Shown: positions 36,227 through 45,383, counted from the first letter of the stretch. The stretch: DNA of 64,000 nucleotides from Streptococcus sp. LQJ-218 (GCF_003428885.1 NZ_QQRU01000005.1:62001-126000), one strand, 5' to 3'. Numbers and translations are program-made. The notes: generated by a model not told the origin, from the letters alone.

Positions 36227-37897
36227 ATGAAATTAAATCACGACTTATCAAAAAAACATTCCATTCATTTTTTCTTTAAACTCCTACTTGTACTACTATT
36301 GATAAATATTTTAATCAATATTGCTATGAGTAACATAACCAGAAATTTTATTAAAAACCAAAATATAGTACACCTACGTAGTTCAATTGAAATTTATGCT
36401 GATTCTGTTAATGAGAAATTGCATTCTGTAGAACGCTTTATGTACTCAACAATAACGCATAATGAATCTTTAGAGAACTTAAATCATGTACAAACGTTTC
36501 TTGAGTATCAAGAAAATCTTAAAAAAGTTCAAACTAGCTTTACAGAGTTTGAATATCAAAATGAAACTCATATGACATTCTTATTAGAAACCGATAGTAC
36601 TGATCATTTTATAAATGTCTCCAATCTTTATATTCCATATGAAGATTATCTACTGTTAAAATCAAATTTAAAATCATTGCGTAGTGATATAAGTGACCGT
36701 AAATGGAAAAATGTAACTACTAAAAACAGTGAATACTTAGTTAAATCTGTTCATTACGAAGGAAAAATCATTTATGCCGTCATATCTTCAGAAGATATCC
36801 TAAAACCTCTCAAAAAACTCAATATTGGAAATAATGGTAAACTTTCCCTAAAAGAGCCTAACAATATACCCTCCGAAAACTACCTAATTCATGCTCAAAA
36901 TGAAAAAACGCATTTACCTTTCGATATTTATGTTTTAGTCGATTATGCCGAAGTCTTTAGAAATATCACACTCTTAGAAGTGTTTTTATCAGCTGTTCCT
37001 ATCATTATCACCATTTTATCAATCATCATTATCCTGTATATTCGTCAGTGGATGATTAAACCTATAACAAGACTCACTGAACGACTCTCTCAACTTGGGG
37101 ATTCCATTCCCCCTTCTGAATTTTTTATATCTGAAGGTATACTAGAGATTGATAAGGCAAATGATAAACTTAATAAAGTAATATTTGACATGCAAGAATT
37201 AAAAATACGAGAATACCATTCACAACTAGAACTTAAGAAGATTGAACTTAATTATCTTAAAAATCAAATCCGACCGCATTTCTACTTAAATATGTTATCA
37301 ATGATTCATAGTATGCTTCAAACAAAAAACTATAAGGAAATTGAAGAATTAACTATTCTAACTTCAAATTATCTCCGTCATTTATTTATGGCTAATCAAG
37401 ATTTTTCAGAACTTAAAGATGAGGTTCAGCATATTAAAGATTATTTAGAAATACAACGAATTCGATATGGAAATAGTATCTACTTTTCACTAGACTACAA
37501 TTCTGATTTACAAAATACTCTTGTTCCATCATTACTATTACAAACGTTTATTGAAAATACAATAAAACACGGTTTTTCATTTCAGGATTTATTTACAATT
37601 TTACTATCAATAAAAAAAGTAAAAACTGAAGACTCAGATTATATTCAGATTTGTATCGAAGATAATGGTCCAGGTTTCTCTGAAGAAATTTTATCAAAAC
37701 TAAATCAGAAACAGCCTCTAATAACAGAAGATGGACATCATATCGGGATAACAAACACCATCGAACGTTTAAATCTTCTCTATCCCAACGACTATACTAT
37801 TACATTTGAAAATAATGAAGAAGGTGGAGCTAAAATTCTTTTACTTATTCCATACAAGATTATAGACGGAGGTTATAATGAACATTTTATTAGTTGA
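36227..37897 (+). CDS. Sensor histidine kinase, YesM type
   Basis: Membrane sensor kinase of 556 aa. Two membrane helices (about 16-36 and 256-278) enclose an extracellular sensor of about 215 residues. A HAMP-like segment is followed by the His_kinase domain with phospho-acceptor His351 in NQIRPHFYLN, and an ATPase domain with ENTIKHG and EDNGPGF. It overlaps the response-regulator gene by 20 bases. YesM/YesN pairs switch on neighbouring oligosaccharide operons, so it probably senses the glycan or its loaded binding protein. Confidence 0.93.
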   Translation: MKLNHDLSKKHSIHFFFKLLLVLLLINILINIAMSNITRNFIKNQNIVHLRSSIEIYADSVNEKLHSVERFMYSTITHNESLENLNHVQTFLEYQENLKKVQTSFTEFEYQNETHMTFLLETDSTDHFINVSNLYIPYEDYLLLKSNLKSLRSDISDRKWKNVTTKNSEYLVKSVHYEGKIIYAVISSEDILKPLKKLNIGNNGKLSLKEPNNIPSENYLIHAQNEKTHLPFDIYVLVDYAEVFRNITLLEVFLSAVPIIITILSIIIILYIRQWMIKPITRLTERLSQLGDSIPPSEFFISEGILEIDKANDKLNKVIFDMQELKIREYHSQLELKKIELNYLKNQIRPHFYLNMLSMIHSMLQTKNYKEIEELTILTSNYLRHLFMANQDFSELKDEVQHIKDYLEIQRIRYGNSIYFSLDYNSDLQNTLVPSLLLQTFIENTIKHGFSFQDLFTILLSIKKVKTEDSDYIQICIEDNGPGFSEEILSKLNQKQPLITEDGHHIGITNTIERLNLLYPNDYTITFENNEEGGAKILLLIPYKIIDGGYNEHFIS

Positions 37898-39416
37898 TGA
37901 CGATCGTTTTATCATTGAAGCTTTACGAGAGAAAATAAATTGGGATAAACTACACATTGACATTGTTTATGTTGCCTATAGCCTCACTCAAGCTCAAAAT
38001 ATTATTAGAGAGCATCCTATTGATCTCATGATAAGTGATATAGAAATGCCTCAAGGTAGCGGTCTTGAACTCTTATCATGGATTAGAAATGAAAAATATG
38101 ATATAAAAACAATTTTTTTAACTAATTACGCCGACTTCAACTATGCTCAAAAAGCAATTGAATTGCAAAGCTTCGAATACTATCTAAAACCCATTAACTT
38201 TGAAAAATTAGAATTTATTATTCAAAAAGCAATCGGTAAAATCGAGAATCATAACTTAACCGGCAAAAATGATGCACTTTTACAAATAGAAGATAACTTC
38301 TGGTATGATTACCTTAGAAAACCTCAAATTTCTCGCATTGATGAGCTAGAAAATATAGCAAGCAAACAGGATTTTATTCTTCAAAAACACCAGTATTTTT
38401 TTCTTGCAGTTTTAACTATCAATCTTAACGAAGAAGATTATTCTGCAGAAACTCCATCATGGACTTCTCAACTAAAAAGAGAACTTCAAAGAATTTCACA
38501 ATCTTCTTATAAGCTGATAAGTCTATTCAAAATGGAAAGCCAAGTTGATCAATATGTTTGTCTATTTAGAGTAGACTCATCCAAACGTAGTGACAAATTG
38601 GCATATGAGATTCATTCTCAAATTTCTAATAATTTTAGCAAATACTCAAATATTATATATAAGAGTTGCCATAAAATATCCGATATTTTATTTCATACGA
38701 AAGAACTCTACACTTATAATGAACAATATGTTTCTTATTGGAATACTATTATATGTGTTCCACATAGTTTTCCAACTTCTTTTAAAACAGAAACTCTTTC
38801 AATTACTTTTTTAGATACCTTAAGTGAATACGAATTAAGAGAAAAAATTAATTCACTTGCTTATAATTCTCAAATTCCTACTTTCACACTACAACAAATT
38901 TTACTAGATTGGACTCAACAAATAGGAATATATCTAGATCAAAAAGGAATTTCGGCACATAAATTGTTCCAAAACAGCACTCATGATTTCTTATTCCAAC
39001 GACGCTTTCATTCAATTGAATCTTTTCAGGATTACTTTGATTATTACTGGTCACATGCTAAGAAATTTGCAACAAACATTGAAAATCAGAAAAATAGTAT
39101 TCAACGCATTGTCGAATACATAGATCATCACTACCATGAGGATATAAATCGTTCTATATTAGCAGATATGGTTTATCTCAGTGCAGATCATTTAGCTAGA
39201 ATTTTTAAAAAAGAAACTGGAGAAACTCTTGTTAAATATATAACGGATAAGCGCATGAATGCTGCTAAATCTCTCCTATCTCAAACAAATATCTCGATAT
39301 CACAAGTATCTTGTCAAGTAGGGTATGATAATTATTCATACTTTACTAAAATTTTTAAACAAAGAACTGGGCTTTCTCCTGGAGATTACCGTAAAACTTA
39401 TCAAAATAAAATGTAA
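37878..39416 (+). CDS. AraC-type response regulator, YesN type
   Basis: Cytoplasmic regulator of 512 aa. The receiver domain (1-120) carries the phospho-acceptor Asp54 in LMISDIEMPQGSG and Lys106 in YYLKPINF. A long middle region of unknown function follows, and the C-terminal 100 residues are an AraC helix-turn-helix pair (ADMVYLSADHLARIFKKETG and VSCQVGYDNYSYFTKIFK). Start ATG at 37878 after GGAGG, inside the kinase gene. It likely activates the divergent importer-GH31 operon. Confidence 0.94.
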   Translation: MNILLVDDDRFIIEALREKINWDKLHIDIVYVAYSLTQAQNIIREHPIDLMISDIEMPQGSGLELLSWIRNEKYDIKTIFLTNYADFNYAQKAIELQSFEYYLKPINFEKLEFIIQKAIGKIENHNLTGKNDALLQIEDNFWYDYLRKPQISRIDELENIASKQDFILQKHQYFFLAVLTINLNEEDYSAETPSWTSQLKRELQRISQSSYKLISLFKMESQVDQYVCLFRVDSSKRSDKLAYEIHSQISNNFSKYSNIIYKSCHKISDILFHTKELYTYNEQYVSYWNTIICVPHSFPTSFKTETLSITFLDTLSEYELREKINSLAYNSQIPTFTLQQILLDWTQQIGIYLDQKGISAHKLFQNSTHDFLFQRRFHSIESFQDYFDYYWSHAKKFATNIENQKNSIQRIVEYIDHHYHEDINRSILADMVYLSADHLARIFKKETGETLVKYITDKRMNAAKSLLSQTNISISQVSCQVGYDNYSYFTKIFKQRTGLSPGDYRKTYQNKM

Positions 39417-39455
39417 GCAATTTAAATCATTGAAATGATAAGTAAAATTCAAGGT

Positions 39456-39486
39456 CTGTAGTAATTTTTGAAATTCTACAGTTTTT
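39456..39486 (+). terminator. Terminator after the response-regulator gene
   Basis: Stem CTGTAG-AATTT / AAATT-CTACAG with a one-base bulge and short loop, followed by TTTTT. Confidence 0.75.
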
Positions 39487-39820
39487 CTAAAGATAGCTTC
39501 AAAAATTTCTTTAAAATTGTTGATAAGGCAACTTCTTAAAAAGTCAGTTTGAAAAGAAAACCCAGTAAATATTTCTAGGATAATAGGGTAAAACCTATGC
39601 TATCAAGCTTTTACACGCCCGATAGTATGCGCTTTTTATTTGCATACTTGCTATAACACCTTATAAGATTTACTATTATGCCATACCAAAATGGACTATT
39701 TTTTGATTGCATAAAAATATTATTTTCAAATACTTAGAAATAATAAAATAAATTCTATTTTAGTTCTAAATGTTTGAAAATAATTTCTATTTGTATTATA
39801 CTATCTTTGAGGTAACTATT
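39487..39820. other. Gene-free AT-rich region before the AAA_14 ATPase
   Basis: 334 bp without a convincing gene. It includes a more GC-rich patch around 39600-39640 (GCTATCAAGC ... CCCGATAGTATGCG) with a weak inverted repeat, perhaps the trace of a small repeat. Nothing else recognised. Confidence 0.4.
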
Positions 39821-41029
39821 ATGAACTATATTAAAAGACCACATTATTTAGACTTTTTAAGAAGACATCGTGACCGCCAAATCATTAAGGTTGTGAGTGG
39901 AGTTAGACGAGCTGGTAAATCTGTGCTTTTTCAACTCTATAAAGAGGAGTTACTAGCAACTGGGGTAGACGAGGATCAGATTATATCCATCAATTTTGAA
40001 GATCTGAGTTATTATGAACTGCGAAATTTTCAAACATTATTCGCTTATATAAAAGAGCGGTTAGTTGAGGAAAAAACATACTATATCTTTTTAGATGAAA
40101 TTCAACATGTTGAAAAATTTGAACTGGTAGCAGATAGTCTATTCATCTTACCAAATGTTGACCTCTATTTGACCGGATCAAACGCCTACTTTATGAGTAG
40201 CCAATTAGCTACAAATTTGACTGGGCGTTATGTTGAGATAGAGGTTCTTCCTTTGTCATTTGAAGAATACCTATCAGGTCAATCTCTCTCAGAGAATCTG
40301 AATACAATAGAAATTTTTAACAATTATCTCTTTAGTGCTTTCCCTTACTTATTGCAAACATCATCTTACGCTGAAAAAATTGACTATCTCAGAGGAATAT
40401 ATAACTCCATACTGTTAAATGATATTGTCACTAGATTGGGAAATCCAAATCCTACTATTATTGAGCGCATTGTCCGAACCCTTCTCAGTAGTACAGGTAG
40501 CTTAATATCAACAAATAAGATTCGCAATACCCTAGTCAGCCAAAATGTTTCAATATCCCATAATACTTTGGAAAATTATTTGACAACTTTGACAGATAGT
40601 TTACTTTTTTATTCCGTTCCACGTTTTGATGTAAAAGGTAGAGCATTATTGCAACGCTTAGAAAAATATTATCCCGTTGATTTAGGTTTACGACATCTCT
40701 TATTACCAGACCACAAAGAAGACATTGGGCATATCTTGGAAAATATGGTATATTTGGAATTGAGACGTAGATATTCACAAGTATATGTTGGTAATTTAGA
40801 TAAATATGAAGTTGATTTTGTTGTTGTAACTGATCTTGGCCACTACGCTTATTATCAAGTCAGTGAAACAACACTTGCTCCAGAAACACTAGAAAGAGAA
40901 CTTAGACCACTAGAAGCCATTAAAGATCAATTCCCAAAATATCTATTAACAATGGATACGATTCAGCCAACAGCCAATTACAATGGTATTGAGAAGAAAA
41001 ATATCATAGATTGGTTACTAGAAAAGTAG
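39821..41029 (+). CDS. AAA_14 / DUF4143 family ATPase
   Basis: Predicted ATPase of 402 aa, of a family common in bacteria and archaea but without a settled function. Walker A is GVRRAGKS (Lys33), Walker B is YYIFLDEIQHV (near 85), and sensor-like LTGSNAYF follows near 120. The C-terminal DUF4143 domain has a nuclease-like core (LENMVYLELRRR, then YEVDFVV), resembling the PD-(D/E)XK fold. I take the ATG at 39821 with GAGG upstream; an earlier in-frame ATG adds 17 hydrophobic residues without an SD site. Orphan gene with its own terminator. Some relatives are linked with toxin-antitoxin or mobile DNA; no such partner is seen here. Confidence 0.85.
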   Translation: MNYIKRPHYLDFLRRHRDRQIIKVVSGVRRAGKSVLFQLYKEELLATGVDEDQIISINFEDLSYYELRNFQTLFAYIKERLVEEKTYYIFLDEIQHVEKFELVADSLFILPNVDLYLTGSNAYFMSSQLATNLTGRYVEIEVLPLSFEEYLSGQSLSENLNTIEIFNNYLFSAFPYLLQTSSYAEKIDYLRGIYNSILLNDIVTRLGNPNPTIIERIVRTLLSSTGSLISTNKIRNTLVSQNVSISHNTLENYLTTLTDSLLFYSVPRFDVKGRALLQRLEKYYPVDLGLRHLLLPDHKEDIGHILENMVYLELRRRYSQVYVGNLDKYEVDFVVVTDLGHYAYYQVSETTLAPETLERELRPLEAIKDQFPKYLLTMDTIQPTANYNGIEKKNIIDWLLEK

Positions 41030-41064
41030 ATAAGTACTGAACCCATAAATTGATGCACAAGAAT

Positions 41065-41111
41065 AACACTCCTGTCAAAATCTAGTGAAACTATGAACAG
41101 GAGTGTTTTGT
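41065..41111 (+). terminator. Terminator-like hairpin after the AAA_14 gene
   Basis: Perfect 11-bp stem AACACTCCTGT / ACAGGAGTGTT followed by TTGTT. The 21-base loop is long for a terminator, so it could also be the end of an old mobile element. Confidence 0.65.
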
Positions 41112-41230
41112 TATGGCCGACAAAGCTTATTCAGTAGAAACTAATACTAGACTAAAAATCAATGATAGAAACTCTTGATTTCGATACAAAAAAGATATCC
41201 AAGAGAAAATTCTTGAATGTCTGTAAACGT

Positions 41231-41336
41231 TAATATACTCATATTGATTAACGTTTTGAGACAACTGACCTTGTCAGGTTGCAGCCACATTTATAAGAGA
41301 CTAAAGTCTCAACAACTGTGTCAATTGTTCCAATTT
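41231..41336. repeat. Left copy of a ~106-bp direct repeat flanking the HEPN cassette
   Basis: Aligns without gaps to 44164-44269 (offset exactly 2933), with roughly four of five bases identical and an almost unbroken core from TTGCAGCCACATTT through ACAACTGTGTCAATTG. It contains a small hairpin GAGACT-AA-AGTCTC that is preserved in the other copy by a paired base change. Confidence 0.8.
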
Positions 41337-41376
41337 CCATGAAAACATCCTAAATCATTGAGCTAATGGCTTAAGG

Positions 41377-42819
41377 TTAGAATTTTTTATATTTATATTT
41401 CATATCCAATTCTTGATAAATATAATATCTCAGCACTTCTTGAAGAAGTAATTTTGTTTCATACATCTCCCTGATATCTGTTATCATTTCTGGATAGTTA
41501 TTTTTCGAATCACCATGAGTATAATAATTTCGTGTTTGAATTAATTTTATTATTAGTAATTCTCTCTCACTATTCGAAAAAATTTTAGACAGATTAAGCT
41601 CATCAATTGAATCGAATAAATTTTTTAAACGTTCGGCAAGGTTAGGCTCTTTTTGATTAAATTTCAATTTATTTCTAAATTTTCTTCTTACCTCTTCTAA
41701 AAGATGTGTGTTTATAAAGTCAAACAAAGATTGTCTAGCTTTTTCTTCAACATCAGATAAACATTTCGGATTTTTAAAATTCTTAAAATTTCTAGAGTAA
41801 ACTTCCAAATTCCTAATAGCATCAACCAACTGATCTTCCAAATATAAATCACCATGAAGATTTTTTGAAAATTGTCTCACTATAAATTCAAGTTCCTCAG
41901 ATTTATCAAACCAATGATTTAAAATATGTTCAAAATTATCTTCTAATGTCCTCAAAGAAATATCTTGCTGAGAATACGATTTCCATTTTTGGGATTTTCT
42001 AGAATGCTGAACAAAGAATTTGCCTTTTATAAGTGGCATACGCTTACCATCTATCATTTTATAAAGAACAAGAAATTCAATATTAGTAAAAGACAATGGT
42101 ATATTTGATAAAATCTCAATAAATTCCTTAAACTTATGTGAAGCTTGATAAAATTCATCAAAAGATCTTATATTTAAATCAGCTGAAATAAGTTTAATAA
42201 AATAATCACTGGTAAATGACGTAGTTGTATATGAAGAATGGAGTATTGCCACATCTTCAAAGTTCATTCCTAGTGATCTTATTAACACTTTTGTTGGTTG
42301 ATATTCACTTGCTGCACTTTCAAAAATAGTTTGATTGTCTCTATATTTAACAGTTACCAATGATTTTTCAATCCATTCCTCAATATGTTCAAAGCTAAAT
42401 TTATATTCCTTGATTTTTTCAGAATCTAATTCATTAATTAAATCTTTAAAGGCCTCAGAACTATAATCAAAATTTCCAAGCTCATTATAAAATACACTGT
42501 AAATTTTAAAATTTTTTACTCTATATCTAGTTATCGGAAATCCAGGAGATGAGGAATGTACCATTGGTTCACCATAAGTATTTAAAATTAAAATATTACC
42601 ATTACTGGAGAAACCATATATCTTTTCCAAACACTTACCAAAACCGAATGAAATGCCTGATTCCTCTTCAAATCCACCAAATAATTCTAATACAATTTCA
42701 CTAGGAGAATAATGTAAAATACCGCTCAAGTTATCCTTACTAACTATATCGTCGGAACGTTCTGAAAAATACCCTTTTATTTCAAACTCTTTATCCCAAG
42801 TGTAATCTTTAAATTTCAT
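41377..42819 (-). CDS. ApeA-like HEPN-domain protein (candidate anti-phage effector)
   Basis: A 480-aa protein. The N-terminal ~270 residues resemble the ApeA N-terminal domain (GYFSERSDD, then LHYSPSEIVLELFGGFEE, and IYGFSSNGNILIL). The C-terminal part is helical and carries the HEPN RNase motif R-x4-H at Arg430-His435 in TRNYYTHGD, the expected place near the C-terminus. HEPN proteins of this type cut RNA and cause abortive infection. Start ATG at 42819 after AGAAAGGA. Second gene of a two-gene AT-rich cassette, 82 bp behind the zinc-ribbon gene. The family call is from memory of motifs, so moderate confidence; the HEPN motif itself is plain. Confidence 0.65.
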   Translation of the reverse strand: MKFKDYTWDKEFEIKGYFSERSDDIVSKDNLSGILHYSPSEIVLELFGGFEEESGISFGFGKCLEKIYGFSSNGNILILNTYGEPMVHSSSPGFPITRYRVKNFKIYSVFYNELGNFDYSSEAFKDLINELDSEKIKEYKFSFEHIEEWIEKSLVTVKYRDNQTIFESAASEYQPTKVLIRSLGMNFEDVAILHSSYTTTSFTSDYFIKLISADLNIRSFDEFYQASHKFKEFIEILSNIPLSFTNIEFLVLYKMIDGKRMPLIKGKFFVQHSRKSQKWKSYSQQDISLRTLEDNFEHILNHWFDKSEELEFIVRQFSKNLHGDLYLEDQLVDAIRNLEVYSRNFKNFKNPKCLSDVEEKARQSLFDFINTHLLEEVRRKFRNKLKFNQKEPNLAERLKNLFDSIDELNLSKIFSNSERELLIIKLIQTRNYYTHGDSKNNYPEMITDIREMYETKLLLQEVLRYYIYQELDMKYKYKKF

Positions 42820-42901
42820 ATTATCCTTTCTGATTACTTTTCAAAAATCTTCACAACTTTCTAAACTATGATTTTTATGTCGGTACTACCTTTTAATTGT
42901 A

Positions 42902-44017
42902 TTAGACCAGCTTCCAATTCTCATCATTCGAGTTATCAATCAGAATATTTCTTTTATTACTCAGTAATTCATCACTCACAAAATATTGCCCTAGTCTCTC
43001 TACAAAACCACAATTCTGACAAGTATATAGATAATCTTCTTTTATTTCCCTCACTAAATTGATATTGAACTTATATATCCTCCCGCATTCTTCACATGTC
43101 ATGCTAAGATTATTACCATTAAATATGAAATCAAAAATACTTTCTAATTCTTTATTTTCTTCTCCAGATAAAGCTAAAATTATCTTTAAATTTCTAATAT
43201 ACCGGTTAAGGGTAACTATTTCTAAATCAATATCAAAATATTTCTCAAATATAGCAATAGCTACTTCTACTAAATAAATTAGAATGTAGGGTGTTTTCTC
43301 ATAGAACAAATGCCAAAAATCATCCCAAATCTTATCATCAGAAAATATAAAATTAAGATTTCGCTTTTCCGTAGGATAATTTTTATTCTTTGTCACCAAA
43401 TGAATAGATTGATCAAATACACTTGTTAAACTATTTTCTGCCTTTCGATTATATATAATGTCATATAGTAATTCAGGATCAAGTAATTCTCTACTAAAAT
43501 CCAAAAAACCATTTTCATACTGAATCGATTCTTTTGCTTTTAAAAGTAGGTCAATAACAAATTCTTTTTTACCCTTCAAATCACTTACGTCATATTCCCT
43601 AAGCTCTCCATATTGTATTTTTTCTAAGAAATCATGTGGTTGAACCAATATCCAACTTAAATAAAATAAATTATCTTGAAAAGGTTTCCTAGCAAGAGAA
43701 AATGCAACAGTAACTTTTCCCCTCTCTATACAACTCAGAGATTCAAATAGATAGTAATTTAAATCACGTAAAATTGAAAAAAAGATGTGAGGTATATATA
43801 CATATTCAGAAATATCTAAATCTTTTTGTCTATCTAGTTCATCAAACAAGTCAATTTCATCATTTATCTCATTAGTAAATCTAAAAGATAGACTGGATAA
43901 TTGATATTTATCAGCTTTAACCAAAATATCAACTAGTATATCATACAAATATAGCATTAATTGATGACGTTTTCTATACTTAGTTGGTAATAATTCTGAT
44001 ATGTGAGATTTAGCCAA
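42902..44017 (-). CDS. Unrecognised protein with C-terminal zinc ribbon, partner of the HEPN gene
   Basis: A 371-aa protein that I do not recognise. I choose TTG at 44017 because GAGGAAAG stands 5 bp before it; the frame is open five codons further, where no SD site exists. The body is mainly helical and highly charged, with an IPHIFFSILRDLNYYLFESL block near 75 and a conserved-looking SLARKPFQDNLFYLSW near 106, reminiscent of helical HEPN-like or DUF5677-type folds. Near the C-terminus Cys308-x2-Cys311 and Cys333-x2-Cys336 form a zinc ribbon. No signal or membrane part. Transcribed ahead of the ApeA-like gene, so possibly its sensor, regulator or antitoxin. Confidence 0.7.
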   Translation of the reverse strand: MAKSHISELLPTKYRKRHQLMLYLYDILVDILVKADKYQLSSLSFRFTNEINDEIDLFDELDRQKDLDISEYVYIPHIFFSILRDLNYYLFESLSCIERGKVTVAFSLARKPFQDNLFYLSWILVQPHDFLEKIQYGELREYDVSDLKGKKEFVIDLLLKAKESIQYENGFLDFSRELLDPELLYDIIYNRKAENSLTSVFDQSIHLVTKNKNYPTEKRNLNFIFSDDKIWDDFWHLFYEKTPYILIYLVEVAIAIFEKYFDIDLEIVTLNRYIRNLKIILALSGEENKELESIFDFIFNGNNLSMTCEECGRIYKFNINLVREIKEDYLYTCQNCGFVERLGQYFVSDELLSNKRNILIDNSNDENWKLV

Positions 44018-44056
44018 TATTACTTTCCTCAATTCTTTTTAACTCTACATAACTAT

Positions 44057-44062
44057 ATTATA
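44057..44062 (-). promoter_or_regulatory. -10 box of the HEPN cassette
   Basis: TATAAT on the minus strand, 40 bp before the zinc-ribbon gene start. The -35 region is not close to consensus. Confidence 0.5.
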
Positions 44063-44163
44063 CTCTAAAAGTACTCAGTCTTTATCTAGAAGGTTCCTAT
44101 ATAACTTAACAATTATTTTAAGTGTAAACCTAGAAAAGCACTTTGCAAATAGCTTTGAAATAT

Positions 44164-44269
44164 TGATATAATCGTATCAATTAACGTTTTAAAGCAACTG
44201 ACTTCGTCATGTTGCAGCCACATTTGTAAGCGACTAAAGTCGCAACAACTGTGTCAATTGCACCAATTT
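44164..44269. repeat. Right copy of the ~106-bp direct repeat
   Basis: Partner of 41231-41336. Hairpin GCGACT-AA-AGTCGC replaces the GAGACT-AA-AGTCTC of the left copy, a compensated pair change. A second stem TTGATA / TATCAA lies at its left end. It lies between the HEPN cassette and the rpsI terminator. Confidence 0.8.
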
Positions 44270-44280
44270 AGTAAGAAAGT

Positions 44281-44310
44281 ACAAAAAGAACACCCCGAAA
44301 GGTGCTCTTT
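44281..44310 (-). terminator. Terminator of rplM-rpsI
   Basis: Stem AAAGAGCACC / GGTGTTCTTT (one G-U) with a six-base loop, followed on the minus strand by TTTGT. Confidence 0.88.
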
Positions 44311-44333
44311 GTAAGTATAGTAATTCTTTCGAA

Positions 44334-44726
44334 TTAACGTTTACTAAATTGTGATGCTTTACGAGCTTTCTTAAGACCTGGTTTCTTACGTTCAACTTTA
44401 CGTGAGTCACGTGTAAGAAGTCCTGCACGTTTCAATGAATCGCGGAAGTCTGGGTCTACTTGAAGAAGGGCACGAGCGATACCGTGACGGATAGCTCCTG
44501 ATTGACCAGCGTATCCACCACCTACAACGTTAACGAAAACGTCGTATGAACCTACAGTTGAAGTAACTGCGAATGGCTGGTTGATGACAAGACGAAGGTC
44601 AGCGTGTGGGATGTACTCTTCAACATCTTTTTTGTTAACAGTGATTTTACCAGTTCCTGGAACAAGGCGAACGCGTGCAACAGCGTTTTTACGACGTCCA
44701 GTACCTGCATATTGTGCTTGTGACAT
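44334..44726 (-). CDS. rpsI: 30S ribosomal protein S9
   Basis: Small-subunit protein of the head, 130 aa. The C-terminal tail [20 protein letters not shown] ending SKR reaches the P-site tRNA. The N-terminal [20 protein letters not shown] and the central [19 protein letters not shown] are family signatures. Forms the standard rplM-rpsI operon, 18 bp behind rplM. Confidence 0.99.
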   Translation of the reverse strand: MSQAQYAGTGRRKNAVARVRLVPGTGKITVNKKDVEEYIPHADLRLVINQPFAVTSTVGSYDVFVNVVGGGYAGQSGAIRHGIARALLQVDPDFRDSLKRAGLLTRDSRKVERKKPGLKKARKASQFSKR

Positions 44727-44744
44727 ACTTTATTGTTCCTTTCC

Positions 44745-45191
44745 TTAGATAAGTCCTGAAATATCAAGAACTTCTGGTTGTTGTGCAGCGTGAGTGTGCT
44801 CAGCTCCAACAAATACTTTCAACTTCATACCTTGAGCGCGTCCAAGAGTATTGTGTGGAAGCATACCTTTAACTGATTTCTCGATCAAACGTACTGCATT
44901 TTTAGAACGAAGTTCACCTGCAGAGATTTGTTTCAATCCACCTGGGTGGTTTGAGTGAGTGTAATAGATTTTATCAGTTGCTTTTTTACCAGTCAATTTA
45001 ACCTTTTCAGCATTGATAACAATCACAAAGTCACCTGTATCAGTGTGTGGTGTAAATGTTGGTTTGTTTTTTCCGCGAAGTACGCTAGCAACTACTGCAG
45101 AAAGACGCCCAAGTGGTACATCAGTTGCGTCAACTACGTACCATTTACGTTCAACTTGGCCTGGTTTAGCCATAAATGTTGTTTTGTTCAT
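44745..45191 (-). CDS. rplM: 50S ribosomal protein L13
   Basis: Early-assembly large-subunit protein, 148 aa. Signatures: [20 protein letters not shown] near the N-terminus, [17 protein letters not shown], and the [18 protein letters not shown] block. SD AGGAG before the ATG. A structured leader of the L13 type precedes it and probably gives feedback control by the L13 or S9 protein. Confidence 0.99.
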   Translation of the reverse strand: MNKTTFMAKPGQVERKWYVVDATDVPLGRLSAVVASVLRGKNKPTFTPHTDTGDFVIVINAEKVKLTGKKATDKIYYTHSNHPGGLKQISAGELRSKNAVRLIEKSVKGMLPHNTLGRAQGMKLKVFVGAEHTHAAQQPEVLDISGLI

Positions 45192-45335
45192 GATTTCTCC
45201 TATATATAGTTCGATTTTTGTTTACGGTGATGGGTGTTCCTTCCCATCGAAAAGTATTTGGAAGGTTCCGGGGCCTTTCAAATGGGGTAAACAATACCGC
45301 CTACTATCATACCAAATTTTACCCCGAAAAGTCAA
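45192..45335 (-). promoter_or_regulatory. rplM promoter and L13-type leader
   Basis: On the minus strand TTGACT (45330-45335) and TATGAT (45306-45311) are 18 bp apart. The transcript leader of about 105 nt can form hairpins, for example GATGGG/CCCATC and GGAAGG/CCTTCC-type pairings at about 45225-45260 and GGCCCCGGAACC around 45270. Its size and place match the L13 leader described in Firmicutes. The structure was judged by eye only. Confidence 0.65.
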
Positions 45336-45383
45336 TAGATATGAAAAATATTTTTCTAAATTTCACTCTTTTTGTCTCTATAA

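Noticed and set aside
39600..39650. GC-richer patch with GATAGTATGCG considered as an att site or tRNA
   Set aside because: No cloverleaf can be folded and no second copy was seen in the window.
41114..41176. Short frame starting ATGGCCGACAAAGC after the hairpin at 41065, thought to be a transposase remnant
   Set aside because: About 20 codons, no SD site, and no match to an IS family that I could name.
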